Below the pieces are notes generated by a model. It was not told the DNA's origin, did not search any database, and saw only the letters and a program-made list of their open reading frames with translations. DNA of 64,000 bases from CBDAPE01 sp965198325 (GTDB lineage Bacteria; Pseudomonadota; Alphaproteobacteria; UBA828; JAPUJA01): NCBI GenBank assembly GCA_965198325.1, contig CBDAPE010000014.1, positions 62,001 to 126,000 of the forward strand, given 5' to 3'. The stretch's first letter is position 1; each line of letters begins with the position of its first letter. A program made the position numbers and the translations under genes. Positions 34,322 to 43,777 of this stretch are shown here, in pieces.

Positions 34322-35449
34322 CTAGAGACCCATCAGATCGATCTGGCGGGCGATGATTTTGCTCTCGTCGTAGAGCTCGAGAGCCCGCGCCCGACCGGCG
34401 CTGCCGAAGCGCGCGCGCAAGTCCAGATCGCGGACCAGCCTGTCGAGCGCGCCGGCGAGCGCGCCGGCGTCGGCGACCGGAACCAGCAGTCCGGTCTGAC
34501 CCGCGACGACCTCTTCACGAGAGCCCCTGATATCGGTCGCGACCACGGGCAGGCCCGAGAGCATCGCCTCTATGATCGCGCGGGGCATACCCTCGCGGTG
34601 GGAGGCAAGGGCGTAGATGTCGGCCGCCCGGTAGAGCGCGGCCATGTCGGTTCGATGGCCCAGGAACCGGATACGCCCAGCGAGCAGCGGATCGCCCGCC
34701 AGCCGGTCGATTGCCCCGCCGATCGAGCCTGCATGATCGCTTGGCAAGCGCTCGCCCGCGACCCACAACCGGGCCTCCACGCTGTGCATTGCGTCAAACA
34801 GTTCGGGATACCCCTTCTCGGCAACCAGCCGGCCCGCGGCAAGGATGACGGGCGCATCGGGCGGGCAATCGAGCGCGTCGCGCAGGCGCGTCCTTTCCTC
34901 GTCACCGGCGGCCAGCGGATGGAAGCGGCCCGGATCCGCGCCGTTGCCGATCGCTTCGATGCGCCCGGTCCGGCACAGCCCGAGGCGGCGCGCCAGCGCC
35001 GCATCCTCGGCGCTTTGGGTCAGCAGCAGATCGGTGCGCCGCCCGCCAAGCCATTCGAGGGCGATGAACGGGAGCTTCTTGATCGCCGGCATGCGCTCGT
35101 GAAAATAGAAGCCGTGGGCGGTATAGACGATTGTCGGGATCCTTGCCCGGGACCCCGCGCAGCGGCCGATCAGGGCCGCGATCGGCGTGTGGACATGGAG
35201 CAGATCGAAGCGCTCCCGGCGAAACAGGGCGACGAGCCGCGCATGCGCGCAGGCATGAGCCGCGACATCGAAGCTGCGCGAGAAGGGCACCGGCTCGACG
35301 CGAAAGCCCTCGGCACGAATCGTCTCCGCCCAGGGGCCGTCGGCGCAAACCCCGACGACCTCGTGCCCCGCTTGGCGCAGGCCCCGCATGAGCGGTGCGA
35401 TGAAGTGGTAGAGCGTGAAGTCGACGGCACAAAGCTGGCAGACCTTCAT
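34322..35449 (-). CDS. Glycosyltransferase family 4 protein
   Basis: 375 residues from ATG 35449, which overlaps the amidotransferase stop (ATGA). GT-B fold: N-terminal acceptor domain with HTPIAALIGRCAG and YTAHGFYFHE, then the donor domain ILAAGRLVAEKGYPEL, IRFLGHRTDMAALYRAADIYALASHREGMPRAIIEAMLSGLPVVATDIRGSREEV, with the EX7E pair in the last segment. Retaining transferase using a nucleotide sugar; probably builds a surface polysaccharide. Terminal gene of the run, followed by a terminator. Ends in TAG. Confidence 0.92.
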   Translation of the reverse strand: MKVCQLCAVDFTLYHFIAPLMRGLRQAGHEVVGVCADGPWAETIRAEGFRVEPVPFSRSFDVAAHACAHARLVALFRRERFDLLHVHTPIAALIGRCAGSRARIPTIVYTAHGFYFHERMPAIKKLPFIALEWLGGRRTDLLLTQSAEDAALARRLGLCRTGRIEAIGNGADPGRFHPLAAGDEERTRLRDALDCPPDAPVILAAGRLVAEKGYPELFDAMHSVEARLWVAGERLPSDHAGSIGGAIDRLAGDPLLAGRIRFLGHRTDMAALYRAADIYALASHREGMPRAIIEAMLSGLPVVATDIRGSREEVVAGQTGLLVPVADAGALAGALDRLVRDLDLRARFGSAGRARALELYDESKIIARQIDLMGL

Positions 35450-37350
35450 GCCAAGGCCTCCCCCGCGTAGCCGAAGCGCTCGCACCACGCCTGAAAACAG
35501 ACCAGCGTCCAGAGCGGCTCTGCGGTGTCCCGCCGGCGCGCTGCCAGATCATCGTGCCAGCGGGCGGGCAACTCGGGGCGAAACAGCCCCTGACGAGCGA
35601 GGCGGGCCGGATCGATCGCGCGACGGGTGAGGTCGGCGAGCTCGTTCGTCAACCATTGGGCAATGGGAATTTCGAAGCCTTTTTTTGGCCGGGCGAAGAC
35701 CTCGGGCGGAAGACGATCGGAAAAGGCACGGCGCAGGACACGCTTACCCTCGTCCGGCGCCAGCTTGAAACCACTGGGCATCGCGGCGGCGCATTCGACA
35801 ACTCCGGCGTCGAGAAACGGGCACCGGACTTCCAGCGAATTCGCCATGCTCCTGCGGTCGACCTTGACCAGCATGTCGCCCACAAGTCCGAGTTCGAGAT
35901 CGGCCGCCAGCATGGCGTTGATCGGATCGTCGGTTTGCGCCCGCGCGCGCGCCGCATCGTAGAGGCTTTCGGGATCAGGCCCGGTCGCGGACGTGGCAAA
36001 CAGGCGATCGAGCGAGGCCTCGTCGAGCAGGCGGGCCCACCCGGCCTGGCGCTCGACCGGCGGCTTGCCGGCATGGGCGACGAAGCGACGGGCACGCCGG
36101 AAGGTCTCGAGCACGGGATGGCTTTTGCTCTCCGGGGGCGCACGAATGAGCGGTTCGATCAGTCCCGTCCGCAGCATAGCCGGAACCGCCCGATAGCGCG
36201 CGGCGGCAAGCTCGCCCTGATATTTGCGATAGCCGCCGAACAGCTCGTCCGCTCCGTCGCCCGACAACGCGACGGTGACGTGGCGGCGGGTCTCGCGAGC
36301 CAGCAAAAAGGTGGGCAGCGCCGAAGAATCCGCAAACGGCTCGTCGAGCCCCTCGAACATTGCATCGAGCGCGGCCCGGGCGTCGGCAGGCGTGATCGCG
36401 ACTTCGGTATGCTCGGTCCCGAGCCGGTCGGCAAGCGCTCGGGCGGCGGGGCGTTCTTCGTAATAATCCGCAGCGCCCTCGAATCCGACCGTGAAGCTCC
36501 TCACCCGATCCGCTTGCGCCGCCATCGAAGCGGCGACCAGGCCCGAATCGATGCCGCCAGAGAGAAACACCCCGAGGGGGACGTCTGCCACCAGCCGGTC
36601 GGCCACGGCGCCGTCGAAGCGGGCCCGGAGTTGCTCTGCCGCGTCGTCTTCCCAGCGAAACGGCTCGGGCCGCGCGCCGGCGAGAGAATACCAAGGTTCG
36701 ACGGTCAACTGCCCGGCCTGAAAGACGGCGAGATGTCCTGCCGGCAGCTTTTCGACGCCTTGCAGGATTGAATAGGGCTCGGGCAGATAGCGCAGGGTGA
36801 ACAGCAGGCGCAGAGCCGCGCGATCGATTTCGCCGCGGGCGCCGGCCAGAGATTCGAGCGCCGCCAGGTCGGATGCGAAAGCCAGACGGTTCGATCTCTG
36901 ACGGTAGAGCAGCGGCTTCTTGCCGTAGCGGTCGCGGGCGAGGATCAGACAGCGGGTTTCGGGCTGCCACAACGCGAACGCGAACATGCCGTTGAGGCGG
37001 GGCAGCAGATCGCGGCCCCATTGGCGCCAGCCCGCAAGCAGCACTTCGGTATCCGAGCGGCTGGCAAAGCTGTATCCCAAGGCCTCGAGTTCGCGCCGCA
37101 GGGCCGCGAAGTTGTAGATCTCGCCGTTATAGACGAGCACGCCGCCATGGGCCGCCATCGGCTGAGCGGCGGCTTCGGAGAGATCGATGATCTTGAGCCG
37201 GGTATGGGCCAGCGCAATCGTCCGCCCCGCCCAGGACCCGCTGGCATCGGGTCCGCGCGGGCGCAGCCGCTCTAGGGCGGCTGCAAGGCGCGGCCGGAGC
37301 GCCACGTGGTCGAGGCCGTCCGCCGCGACGATGCCCGCCAGTCCGCACAC
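35446..37350 (-). CDS. asnB: Asparagine synthetase B-like amidotransferase
   Basis: 634 residues. The start is set by biochemistry: the N-terminal nucleophile must be Cys2, and the codon before CGLAGIVAADG is GTG 37350. The glutaminase domain (2 to about 190) has RLKIIDLSEAAAQPM, YNGEIYNF and SRSDTEVLL. The synthetase domain has the PP-loop SGGIDSG and ALSGDGADELFGGY. Copies inside glycan clusters are the exosortase/polysaccharide-type paralogues that probably amidate a uronic acid or similar sugar rather than make free asparagine. It sits four bases after the upstream GT4 stop. Confidence 0.93.
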   Translation of the reverse strand: MCGLAGIVAADGLDHVALRPRLAAALERLRPRGPDASGSWAGRTIALAHTRLKIIDLSEAAAQPMAAHGGVLVYNGEIYNFAALRRELEALGYSFASRSDTEVLLAGWRQWGRDLLPRLNGMFAFALWQPETRCLILARDRYGKKPLLYRQRSNRLAFASDLAALESLAGARGEIDRAALRLLFTLRYLPEPYSILQGVEKLPAGHLAVFQAGQLTVEPWYSLAGARPEPFRWEDDAAEQLRARFDGAVADRLVADVPLGVFLSGGIDSGLVAASMAAQADRVRSFTVGFEGAADYYEERPAARALADRLGTEHTEVAITPADARAALDAMFEGLDEPFADSSALPTFLLARETRRHVTVALSGDGADELFGGYRKYQGELAAARYRAVPAMLRTGLIEPLIRAPPESKSHPVLETFRRARRFVAHAGKPPVERQAGWARLLDEASLDRLFATSATGPDPESLYDAARARAQTDDPINAMLAADLELGLVGDMLVKVDRRSMANSLEVRCPFLDAGVVECAAAMPSGFKLAPDEGKRVLRRAFSDRLPPEVFARPKKGFEIPIAQWLTNELADLTRRAIDPARLARQGLFRPELPARWHDDLAARRRDTAEPLWTLVCFQAWCERFGYAGEALA

Positions 37351-37354
37351 CGGG

Positions 37355-38539
37355 TCAGCCCAGCGACTCGTAGAGATCGTCGAACGCCTGCCGGCAGCGG
37401 GCGATCGAGAACTCGGTCTCGATCCGCGCCCGCGCCGCCGCCCCCCGGGATTCGCGTTCCGTCTTGCTCTCGGAAAGCAGGCGGCAAATCGCCTTGACCA
37501 GGGCCTCGGCGTCGCCCGGCGGCACGATAAGTCCGGTTTCACCGACGATCATGCGGGCATCGCCCACGTCGGTGGCGACCACGGGCAAACCGCTGGCCAT
37601 GGCCTCGGCAATCGCGTTGGAGAAGCCCTCGCCGAACGCCGAGGAGGAGACAAACAGATCGCAGGCCGCGAGCAGGCGAGGCACGTCGGTCCGTCGCCCC
37701 AGATGACGCACGCCGGGCCGGGTCGGGAGATGCTCGGTGCCCGCGCCAACGAGAAGGGCCTCGATTTCGGGCACGCGCGCCAGCGCCGCGAGGAACGTCG
37801 CATGATCCTTCATGGGATCGACCCGTGCGACGTGCCCGACAAGAGCGGTTTCCGCATCGATTCCGAGTGCCGTTCGGACCGCATCGCGCTGCATGGCGTC
37901 GGGCTTGAACCGCGTCACGTCGACGCCATTAGCGATGACCGGGAATCGATCCGGATTGTAGCCCAGTGCCAGATGGTGGGTGCGACCGGCCTCCGAATTG
38001 GCGCATACGGCATCCGGGCGCGACGACAGCCGGGAGCAGAGACGGATCACGAGGCGGAGGCTGCGCCCGTATCGCGTCGTGTCCATGTCCGAGCAGCGGA
38101 TTCCCCAAACCAACCGGGTCGCACGCCGCCGGCCCGACAGCCAGAGGCCGAGTAACGCCATAAGGTCGGCATGATAAAGCCAGCTCTGAACGATCCGGGG
38201 CCTAGTGCGCCGGATACGCCAAGCAAGCCGCAGCAGGCCGCGCAGGGAAAACCGACCGCGCGACATCCCGAGATCGATCACCCGGATGCCCGCCGCCCGC
38301 AACCGCTTGGCGATTTCGCCACCGGGCAACAGGCTCACGACGAGCGCGTCGTCGCTCGCACGGGGGTCGTTGGTCAACAGATGGGCGAGCATGGTCTCGG
38401 CGCCGCCCGTGTGCAACCCGGTGATCACATGCATGACGCGAATTGGCGCGTCTGATACGGTCGGCGACGTCTCGATGACGGGCGGTTCGGCGTCGTCCGG
38501 GGCGGCGGATACGGCGGGCTCGGCGGGCTTGTCGGTCAT
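37355..38539 (-). CDS. Glycosyltransferase family 4 protein
   Basis: About 394 residues from ATG 38539 (MTDKPAEPAVSAAPDD); an upstream GTG at 38569 would overlap the divergent methyltransferase. Following a disordered 40-residue start, the GT-B fold begins with VMHVITGLHTGGAETMLAHLL. Donor-site motifs are NGVDVTRFKPD, GHVARVDPMKDHATFL and FGEGFSNAIAEAMASGLPVVATDVGDAR (EX7E). Cytoplasmic retaining transferase for the surface-glycan pathway. Confidence 0.9.
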   Translation of the reverse strand: MTDKPAEPAVSAAPDDAEPPVIETSPTVSDAPIRVMHVITGLHTGGAETMLAHLLTNDPRASDDALVVSLLPGGEIAKRLRAAGIRVIDLGMSRGRFSLRGLLRLAWRIRRTRPRIVQSWLYHADLMALLGLWLSGRRRATRLVWGIRCSDMDTTRYGRSLRLVIRLCSRLSSRPDAVCANSEAGRTHHLALGYNPDRFPVIANGVDVTRFKPDAMQRDAVRTALGIDAETALVGHVARVDPMKDHATFLAALARVPEIEALLVGAGTEHLPTRPGVRHLGRRTDVPRLLAACDLFVSSSAFGEGFSNAIAEAMASGLPVVATDVGDARMIVGETGLIVPPGDAEALVKAICRLLSESKTERESRGAAARARIETEFSIARCRQAFDDLYESLG

Positions 38540-38556
38540 CGGATAAGAGGGTTGCG

Positions 38557-39504
38557 TTGGGTCTGGCACAACTGGTCAAGCGAAGCATCGCGCTTACCTG
38601 CGCCTATTACTGCGTCGACGACTGGTGGGCGCGCCGCCGGCTTTTCCGGGGCGACCTGGGGACCCGCTCGGGCGCACGGCATGCGGCGCTCGACCTCGAG
38701 GCGTCGCTTGGCTACATCGAAACCGTTCATGCCGATTACCTGGCTTATGCAGGGGTCGGACGGCTCGAAGGTGTGATCGGCGAGATCGGGCCCGGCGACA
38801 ATTTCGGCGTGGCGCTGCTCTTTCTGGCGGACGGGGCCGATGCGGTTCACGCCGTCGACCGCTACAGACCGGAGCGGGACGGCGAACGCCAGGCGGCAAT
38901 TTATCGAGCGCTGGCCGAACGCCATGATCTGACTGCCCTGTTCGGTGAGGAGGTCCGTGAATCCGCGATCAAGGGACTTGTCTACCACGCTGGCGAGCCC
39001 GCGGAGAGCTTCTTCGCGGATCATGGCTTGCGCTTCGACGGGATCGTTTCCCGGGCGGTTCTCGAACATCTCTACGATCCCGTGCGCGCCCTCGACGACA
39101 TGGCGACGGCGCTCAACCCGGGCGGGCGGCTGATCCATCGCATAGATCTCAGGGATCATGGCATGTTCGCGGGCCACCATCCGCTCACTTTCCTGACAAT
39201 TCGCGATGGATTGTATGCCCGCATGACCCGGGGCGCGGGCCGACCCAACCGGGTTCTCATGCCGGCATACCGGGACTGGCTCGCCCGCTCGGGCCTCGAA
39301 GGCGAGGTTCGAATTACACGGCTGGCAGGCGTCGCAGGCGAAATGGGCCCGGCCGGATGGGAGGAGCTTGCGCCGGAAAGCCGCGCGGCGGCACTGGCTA
39401 GCGTAGCAGCGATCCGCCCGAAGCTTGCCCGATCGCTCGCCGGCCTGGCGGACGAGGATCTTGCCATCAGCGGCTGCCTCCTGGTCGCGCAGAAGGCCCG
39501 CTAG
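38557..39504 (+). CDS. Class I SAM-dependent methyltransferase
   Basis: 315 residues from a TTG start with AAGAGGG upstream. Rossmann features: GVIGEIGPGDNFGVALLFLADGADAVHAVDRY (motif I, Gly-rich loop and acidic ribose-binding Asp), then FDGIVSRAVLEHLYDPVRALDDMATALNPGGRLIHRIDL (motifs post-I to III). The only plus-strand gene in the glycan cluster; its 3' end overlaps the next, convergent, glycosyltransferase by 38 bases. It probably methylates a sugar or lipid-linked intermediate. Confidence 0.8.
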   Translation: MGLAQLVKRSIALTCAYYCVDDWWARRRLFRGDLGTRSGARHAALDLEASLGYIETVHADYLAYAGVGRLEGVIGEIGPGDNFGVALLFLADGADAVHAVDRYRPERDGERQAAIYRALAERHDLTALFGEEVRESAIKGLVYHAGEPAESFFADHGLRFDGIVSRAVLEHLYDPVRALDDMATALNPGGRLIHRIDLRDHGMFAGHHPLTFLTIRDGLYARMTRGAGRPNRVLMPAYRDWLARSGLEGEVRITRLAGVAGEMGPAGWEELAPESRAAALASVAAIRPKLARSLAGLADEDLAISGCLLVAQKAR

Positions 39505-40579
39505 GATCGGATTCCAGCACGGCCGCGAGGCGGGTACCAATGGCCTCGGGTTCGAACCCCTCGGGCAGCAGGCTCGGGCGTAGCGCCTCGGGCGGAGCCG
39601 GCTCGCAGGCGGCCATGGCCCGGGTGAACGGTACGCCGGCTTCAGCGAGCATGACCGCACCGGGGGGAGCGAGTGCCGCCAGCTCGCCGATGCCACTGGC
39701 TTCGGGTGTCGCAATCACCGGCGTGCCCACAGCCAGAGCCTCGAGCGCGGCGTCGGGCATGCCTTCCCAGTTGGATGGTAGCAGGAAGGCGTCCGCACCG
39801 GCGACCGCCGCCCACGGCGAGTCAGAAAACCCGGCGAAATCGATATTTTCGGCGACATCGAGATGAACAGCTTCGCGCCGAAGCGATACCTCGTCGGGAC
39901 CAGTGCCAAACAGCGTAAGGTGAAACGCGTCATCGACTTCGGCAAGCATTTCGAGCAGACAATCGAAGCCTTTCTGGCGGGTGAGCCTGCCGGCGGCGGC
40001 AAAACGCCTGCCCGGCCCGGGTTTGCGTAGGGGCGGTTGGGCAGTGGCGCGAAGGCGGCCGATTTCGACGGGGTTGGGCAAGTGGACGATCCGCGCCGCC
40101 GGCACCGCGAATTCGTCTGCTATTTCGTCGGCCATGAGCCGGCTGTTGCACAGCACCGCCTCGGCGCGCGGCATGAGCCGGCGATAGAGCGCGCGCATCA
40201 GGCGGGGATGGGCGGTGCTGGCGAGACTGCGGCTCGGGGTGTTGGCCTCGCGCACGACCAGGCGCGGACGTCCCGCGAGCAGCGGACGCGCAGCAAGCAA
40301 GGCAAGATTAACGTGGACCATGGTCCTGAAGACGACTTCGGGTGCGAGACCACGCAGCACACGAACAAGCCCGGGAAACGCGGTGCGCAGCCGGGGCGCG
40401 GCAAGGTCGTGAATCTCGATGTCGGAAGGCACCAGAGTGCGCAAGGAGCCCCGGCCGTCAATCACGACGAGCGAAGGGCGGAACCGGGCCCGATCGAGAT
40501 GATCGAGCAAGGTGAGCGTCACCCGTTCCGCGCCGCCGCCGGCAAAAGAGGGAAGGACGACGGCAACAGAGAGGGTCAC
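39467..40579 (-). CDS. Glycosyltransferase family 4 protein
   Basis: About 370 residues from GTG 40579 (VTLSVAVVLPSFAGGGAERV), where the conserved GT4 N-terminus begins. An upstream ATG (40627) would overlap the preceding gene by 11 bases. Donor motifs: NPVEIGRLR, FAAAGRLTRQKGFDCLLEML, NIDFAGFSDSPWAAVAGADAFLLPSNWEGMPDAALEALAVGTPVIATPEASG (EX7E). Part of the minus-strand glycan operon. Confidence 0.9.
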   Translation of the reverse strand: MTLSVAVVLPSFAGGGAERVTLTLLDHLDRARFRPSLVVIDGRGSLRTLVPSDIEIHDLAAPRLRTAFPGLVRVLRGLAPEVVFRTMVHVNLALLAARPLLAGRPRLVVREANTPSRSLASTAHPRLMRALYRRLMPRAEAVLCNSRLMADEIADEFAVPAARIVHLPNPVEIGRLRATAQPPLRKPGPGRRFAAAGRLTRQKGFDCLLEMLAEVDDAFHLTLFGTGPDEVSLRREAVHLDVAENIDFAGFSDSPWAAVAGADAFLLPSNWEGMPDAALEALAVGTPVIATPEASGIGELAALAPPGAVMLAEAGVPFTRAMAACEPAPPEALRPSLLPEGFEPEAIGTRLAAVLESDPSGPSARPGGSR

Positions 40580-40616
40580 GGGAACTGCCCTCTCCGGACA
40601 GGGGACCCCATCGTCA

Positions 40617-41792
40617 TTACACAGCAACCTCGCGCCAGACCGCCTCTAGATCGGCTGCACGATCCGGACCGTTGCACAGCTCAAGAACGCGCGCGCGAGC
40701 GGCTGCGCCGAGCGCCCCGCACAGAGCAGCGTCGCCGGCCAACATCTGCAGGTCGCGGCCAAAGTCCGCAGGATCGAACCCGGCATGTAGAAAGCCGGTT
40801 TCGTTATGACGGATGAATCGATCCCAGGTTCCGCAAGTCACGACAGGCATGGCGAAGGCCATCGCCTCCAGTACGTCGCGCCCCCAGGGGATATCGATCC
40901 GCGTAGGCTTGACGAGAACATCGCATGCGGCCAGGACCCGTTCGGGTTCGGAGACGTGGCCCATGAACAGAAACATGTCGCCTACGCCCCGTTCGGCTGC
41001 ATAGTCGGCCAGCGTACCGCCGTCCCGCGCAATCCGGCCAAGCAGACCGGGAAACGACCGGCTCAGGCGCATATCGCCTGCCATGACGAAGAGAAACCGG
41101 TCGCGGGCTGACGCCCCCAATGCTGTCGCCACATCGATCATCCGGTCCGTGCCACGGGTAAGGGCAAAATTGCTCAAGGACGCGACCTTGAATCGACCGT
41201 CGTTCGGAATATCGGGATGGGGCACAATATTGGGCGAAGGCTTTTCAACAATGTTGTAGATCACCGAACCGAGGGCATTACCGTCCAGTTCTTCGAAATT
41301 GCGCCGCTCGTTTTCGGTGATGAAGACGAGACGGCTGATGTCGCGACAAATCGAACGGACCTGGAAACGTGCGAAGCGGGTATCGGGGAACAACTTGCGA
41401 TAATGCATGGTGAACGCGGCACCCGTGCGCCTGCGCAACCATGCGGCGAGGGGGAACAGGCCACTGTGGTTAAAGTGCACCACATCAAAGCGCTCGTTAA
41501 CCGCTCGGGCGAGCCCGGCATGAAAGGCGCGGCTGGTTAGCAACCGCAGGACCGCTGTGGCGTAGTCGTAGAGTGTGTTCCAGGGACGCGAGAGAGGCAC
41601 CACGTTGGTCAGCTCGGGCGTGAAGCGACAGGGAATACCCAGGGGTGCGTAAAACGCCTGGATCGGCCCGCTTCGACCGCACCAAACCTCAGGCTGCACC
41701 CGCAACCGATCCACGTATTTCAGACTGTAATGGAGACTTCGAGATGAACCGCCATAGCCTCCCTCGATGTCCAGGCAGAGGACGCGTATCAT
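40617..41792 (-). CDS. Glycosyltransferase (GT4-like)
   Basis: 391 residues. It starts MIRVLCLDIEGGYGGSSRSL, the Gly-rich GT-B opening. Downstream: FVMAGDMRLSRSFPGLL, MFLFMGHVSEPERVLAACDVLVKPTRIDIPWGRDVLEAMAFAMPVVTCG. The EX7E motif is present in modified form around DVLEAMAFAMP. The N-terminal half shows lower GC and more Asn/Phe than neighbouring genes, hinting at different ancestry. Confidence 0.88.
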   Translation of the reverse strand: MIRVLCLDIEGGYGGSSRSLHYSLKYVDRLRVQPEVWCGRSGPIQAFYAPLGIPCRFTPELTNVVPLSRPWNTLYDYATAVLRLLTSRAFHAGLARAVNERFDVVHFNHSGLFPLAAWLRRRTGAAFTMHYRKLFPDTRFARFQVRSICRDISRLVFITENERRNFEELDGNALGSVIYNIVEKPSPNIVPHPDIPNDGRFKVASLSNFALTRGTDRMIDVATALGASARDRFLFVMAGDMRLSRSFPGLLGRIARDGGTLADYAAERGVGDMFLFMGHVSEPERVLAACDVLVKPTRIDIPWGRDVLEAMAFAMPVVTCGTWDRFIRHNETGFLHAGFDPADFGRDLQMLAGDAALCGALGAAARARVLELCNGPDRAADLEAVWREVAV

Positions 41793-41882
41793 ACCATTTG
41801 GGTGCGAACTCGGCCGCTGGGCATTCCGGGTCGAGGCGACAAATTGCCGACGAGCATTTCGCCCTGTGCGCGGCCCTGACGC

Positions 41883-42557
41883 CTACGGCTTGACCACGTA
41901 GGCGGTCGGCTGACGTGACCAAGGGAAGGTCTGGAAGCGCGCATCGCCAAGCACCTCGTTCACGGATACGGTGGAACCGGGCAGATTCTCGCAGTTGTAT
42001 TGATCGAACAGGAGGATGCCGCCGCTCACCAAGCGAGGCCAGAAATGTTCGACCACCGCCTTGTCCGCGTCGTAGGTGCCGACGTCAAGGAAGACGATCT
42101 TGAAACGAAGGCTGAGATTCGTCGCCATGAAAGGCGCGAGATCCCTAGTCAGGTCCATCTTGTGCAGGCGTGCGACATGATCGAGATTTTGCAGCTCGAT
42201 GAGCTTGACGAGTTTGCCGTAGTCGCCAGCGTAGGATCCCGACCTCAGATCGGCGTCAAGATCGCCCGGGTCCATGCCTTCGAACCAATCGAAGCCGTGA
42301 ACAAGCGTGTAAGCGTGAGGTTCGAAGATTTCAGCGAGCTTACAGAAATACATGAATGTCGAACCCCGCCACATGCCGCAATCAGCGATATAGCCGTTCA
42401 ACCCGAGGGTCTGCTTGTAGATCTCGTAGAGGGTGAGATAACGGGCGATGTTTACGTCACCGTTGAACAGCGGATTGTTGTGGATGTAGTCCTCGGTGTC
42501 GTAGCCAAGCTCGAGAATTTTCTTGAGGGTCTTGTGGTACTCGGTCTTCTTCTTCAA
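41883..42557 (-). CDS. TylF/MycF-like class I methyltransferase
   Basis: 224 residues. GYIADCGMWRGSTFMYFCKL stands at the SAM-binding loop, with HGFDWFEGMDPGDLD after it. The metal-site-like FLDVGTYDADKAVVEHFWPRLVSGGILLFDQYN matches the Mg-dependent TylF family that O-methylates sugars. The N-terminus (MKKKTEYHKTLKKI) and codon use are noticeably less GC-rich than the surrounding genes, which suggests transfer. It probably modifies a sugar residue of the surface glycan. Confidence 0.78.
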   Translation of the reverse strand: MKKKTEYHKTLKKILELGYDTEDYIHNNPLFNGDVNIARYLTLYEIYKQTLGLNGYIADCGMWRGSTFMYFCKLAEIFEPHAYTLVHGFDWFEGMDPGDLDADLRSGSYAGDYGKLVKLIELQNLDHVARLHKMDLTRDLAPFMATNLSLRFKIVFLDVGTYDADKAVVEHFWPRLVSGGILLFDQYNCENLPGSTVSVNEVLGDARFQTFPWSRQPTAYVVKP

Positions 42558-42725
42558 ATGTTTTTCGATTTCCGTGTCTCGCTCCGCCTAGCCTCTGCCG
42601 AGGCACCTACCACGCCGTCGTTATGTCGTCTCTCCTAAGTGCATTGCCGTCTCAACCCGGCACGCCGCCCATCGCGACGTGAGACGGCTGGTCGACGCCG
42701 ATTCCGGTTCAAGACGCAGGACGGC

Positions 42726-43600
42726 TCAGCGCAGGGGTCCGTAAGTATCGGGCAGGCTGTCCCCACCTTCCAGAATTGCCTTGAGATCGTCGCGCACGGG
42801 TACGCGTGCATGTTTCTCCGCTATAGCGCGGCAATTCATGATCCCTGACAATCCACGTTGGTGAAACAGCATGTTGAGCACACGCCGAGGCTCGGAGCTG
42901 ATATTGATGGCCTGAGTGTGAATGATCATGGGGTCGAAGAGCAGCAGGGCGCCCCGTTTCGCCTCGACCTGTATGGCGGTCGGAAAATAGCGGCGGTCAT
43001 AAACGAGGTAAGCGTTGCTCTCAATATTTTCACCCGGATCGTTGTTGAGGAAGTAGTAACCCGGTTCGCGCATCCGGTGTGTACCCGGAACCACGATGGT
43101 GCCACTGTTCTCAGGCATCATGTCGGAAAGCAGCAAAAAGCACCAGAGATATTCCGGTTTGATAGTCTCATCGTGCCAATACTTGTCCCGGTGGTAGCTT
43201 ACCTTTCCTCCCCGTCCGCGGGCGGTGTTGCGCGGATCGGGCATGTTGGCGAGGAACTGGGAATCGCGCAACACGGGATCACCCAGATAGGCCCGCAAGT
43301 AAGCCTGCAAGCGAGAATCCGTGATAAGGTCTTGGACATCGGTGGATACCGCCCAGGCCGCGCGAGCGCTTTTAATAGGCCAGCCGGTTGGGTTGACCAG
43401 TTCACCGCCTGCCTTGACAAAGATGTCGATCTCTGCTGGTATTCCTCAAATTGGGTCAGCAGCCGCTCGATCACAGCATCGCCGACGAAATCGGGAATGT
43501 TGGCAAATCCGGCGGCTTGCAGAGCATAGACATCGCGCTCGAACTGGCCTGCCGGACCGGCGGCCGGGGTTTCCATACGTATCGCTGCATCGGTTACCAT
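42726..43600 (-). pseudogene. Phytanoyl-CoA dioxygenase (PhyH)-family protein, frameshifted
   Basis: The N-terminal part (MVTDAAIRMETPAAGPAGQF ... LLTQFEEYQQ) and the C-terminal part (EIDIFVKAGGELVNPTGWPI ... DTYGPLR) are both coding but in different frames. They join at 43430-43437 if one base (probably a G, restoring QQEID) is added. Fe(II)/2-oxoglutarate ligands are recognisable in YHRDKYWHDET (His-x-Asp) and DPMIIHTQAIN (second His), with an Arg in SSEPRRVLNMLF. Such enzymes hydroxylate lipids or sugar-linked groups. The start lies only 60 bp from the IS21 left end. Confidence 0.8.
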
Positions 43601-43777
43601 TGCTTCGTTCTTATTGCCGATTGACCACGCGATTTCAAACCATAATTCCAAGCGTGAAGGTGAGAACGGCGGCGCAATAATCCCCCACTGAAGCGGTCGG
43701 TTGATCCGGCTGTGGCGGACCAAAATGGGACCGTCTATAGCCTTCTGTCAGGGCTGCTCTGACTGGAAGGCGGGGGG

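Noticed and set aside
43711..43732. TGTGGCGGACCAAAATGGGACC as the outer end of IS21 copy 1
   Set aside because: Homology between the two copies extends 50 bp further out to TGAGAACGGCGG, giving equal 2,566-bp lengths and paired termini, so this is an inner repeat.
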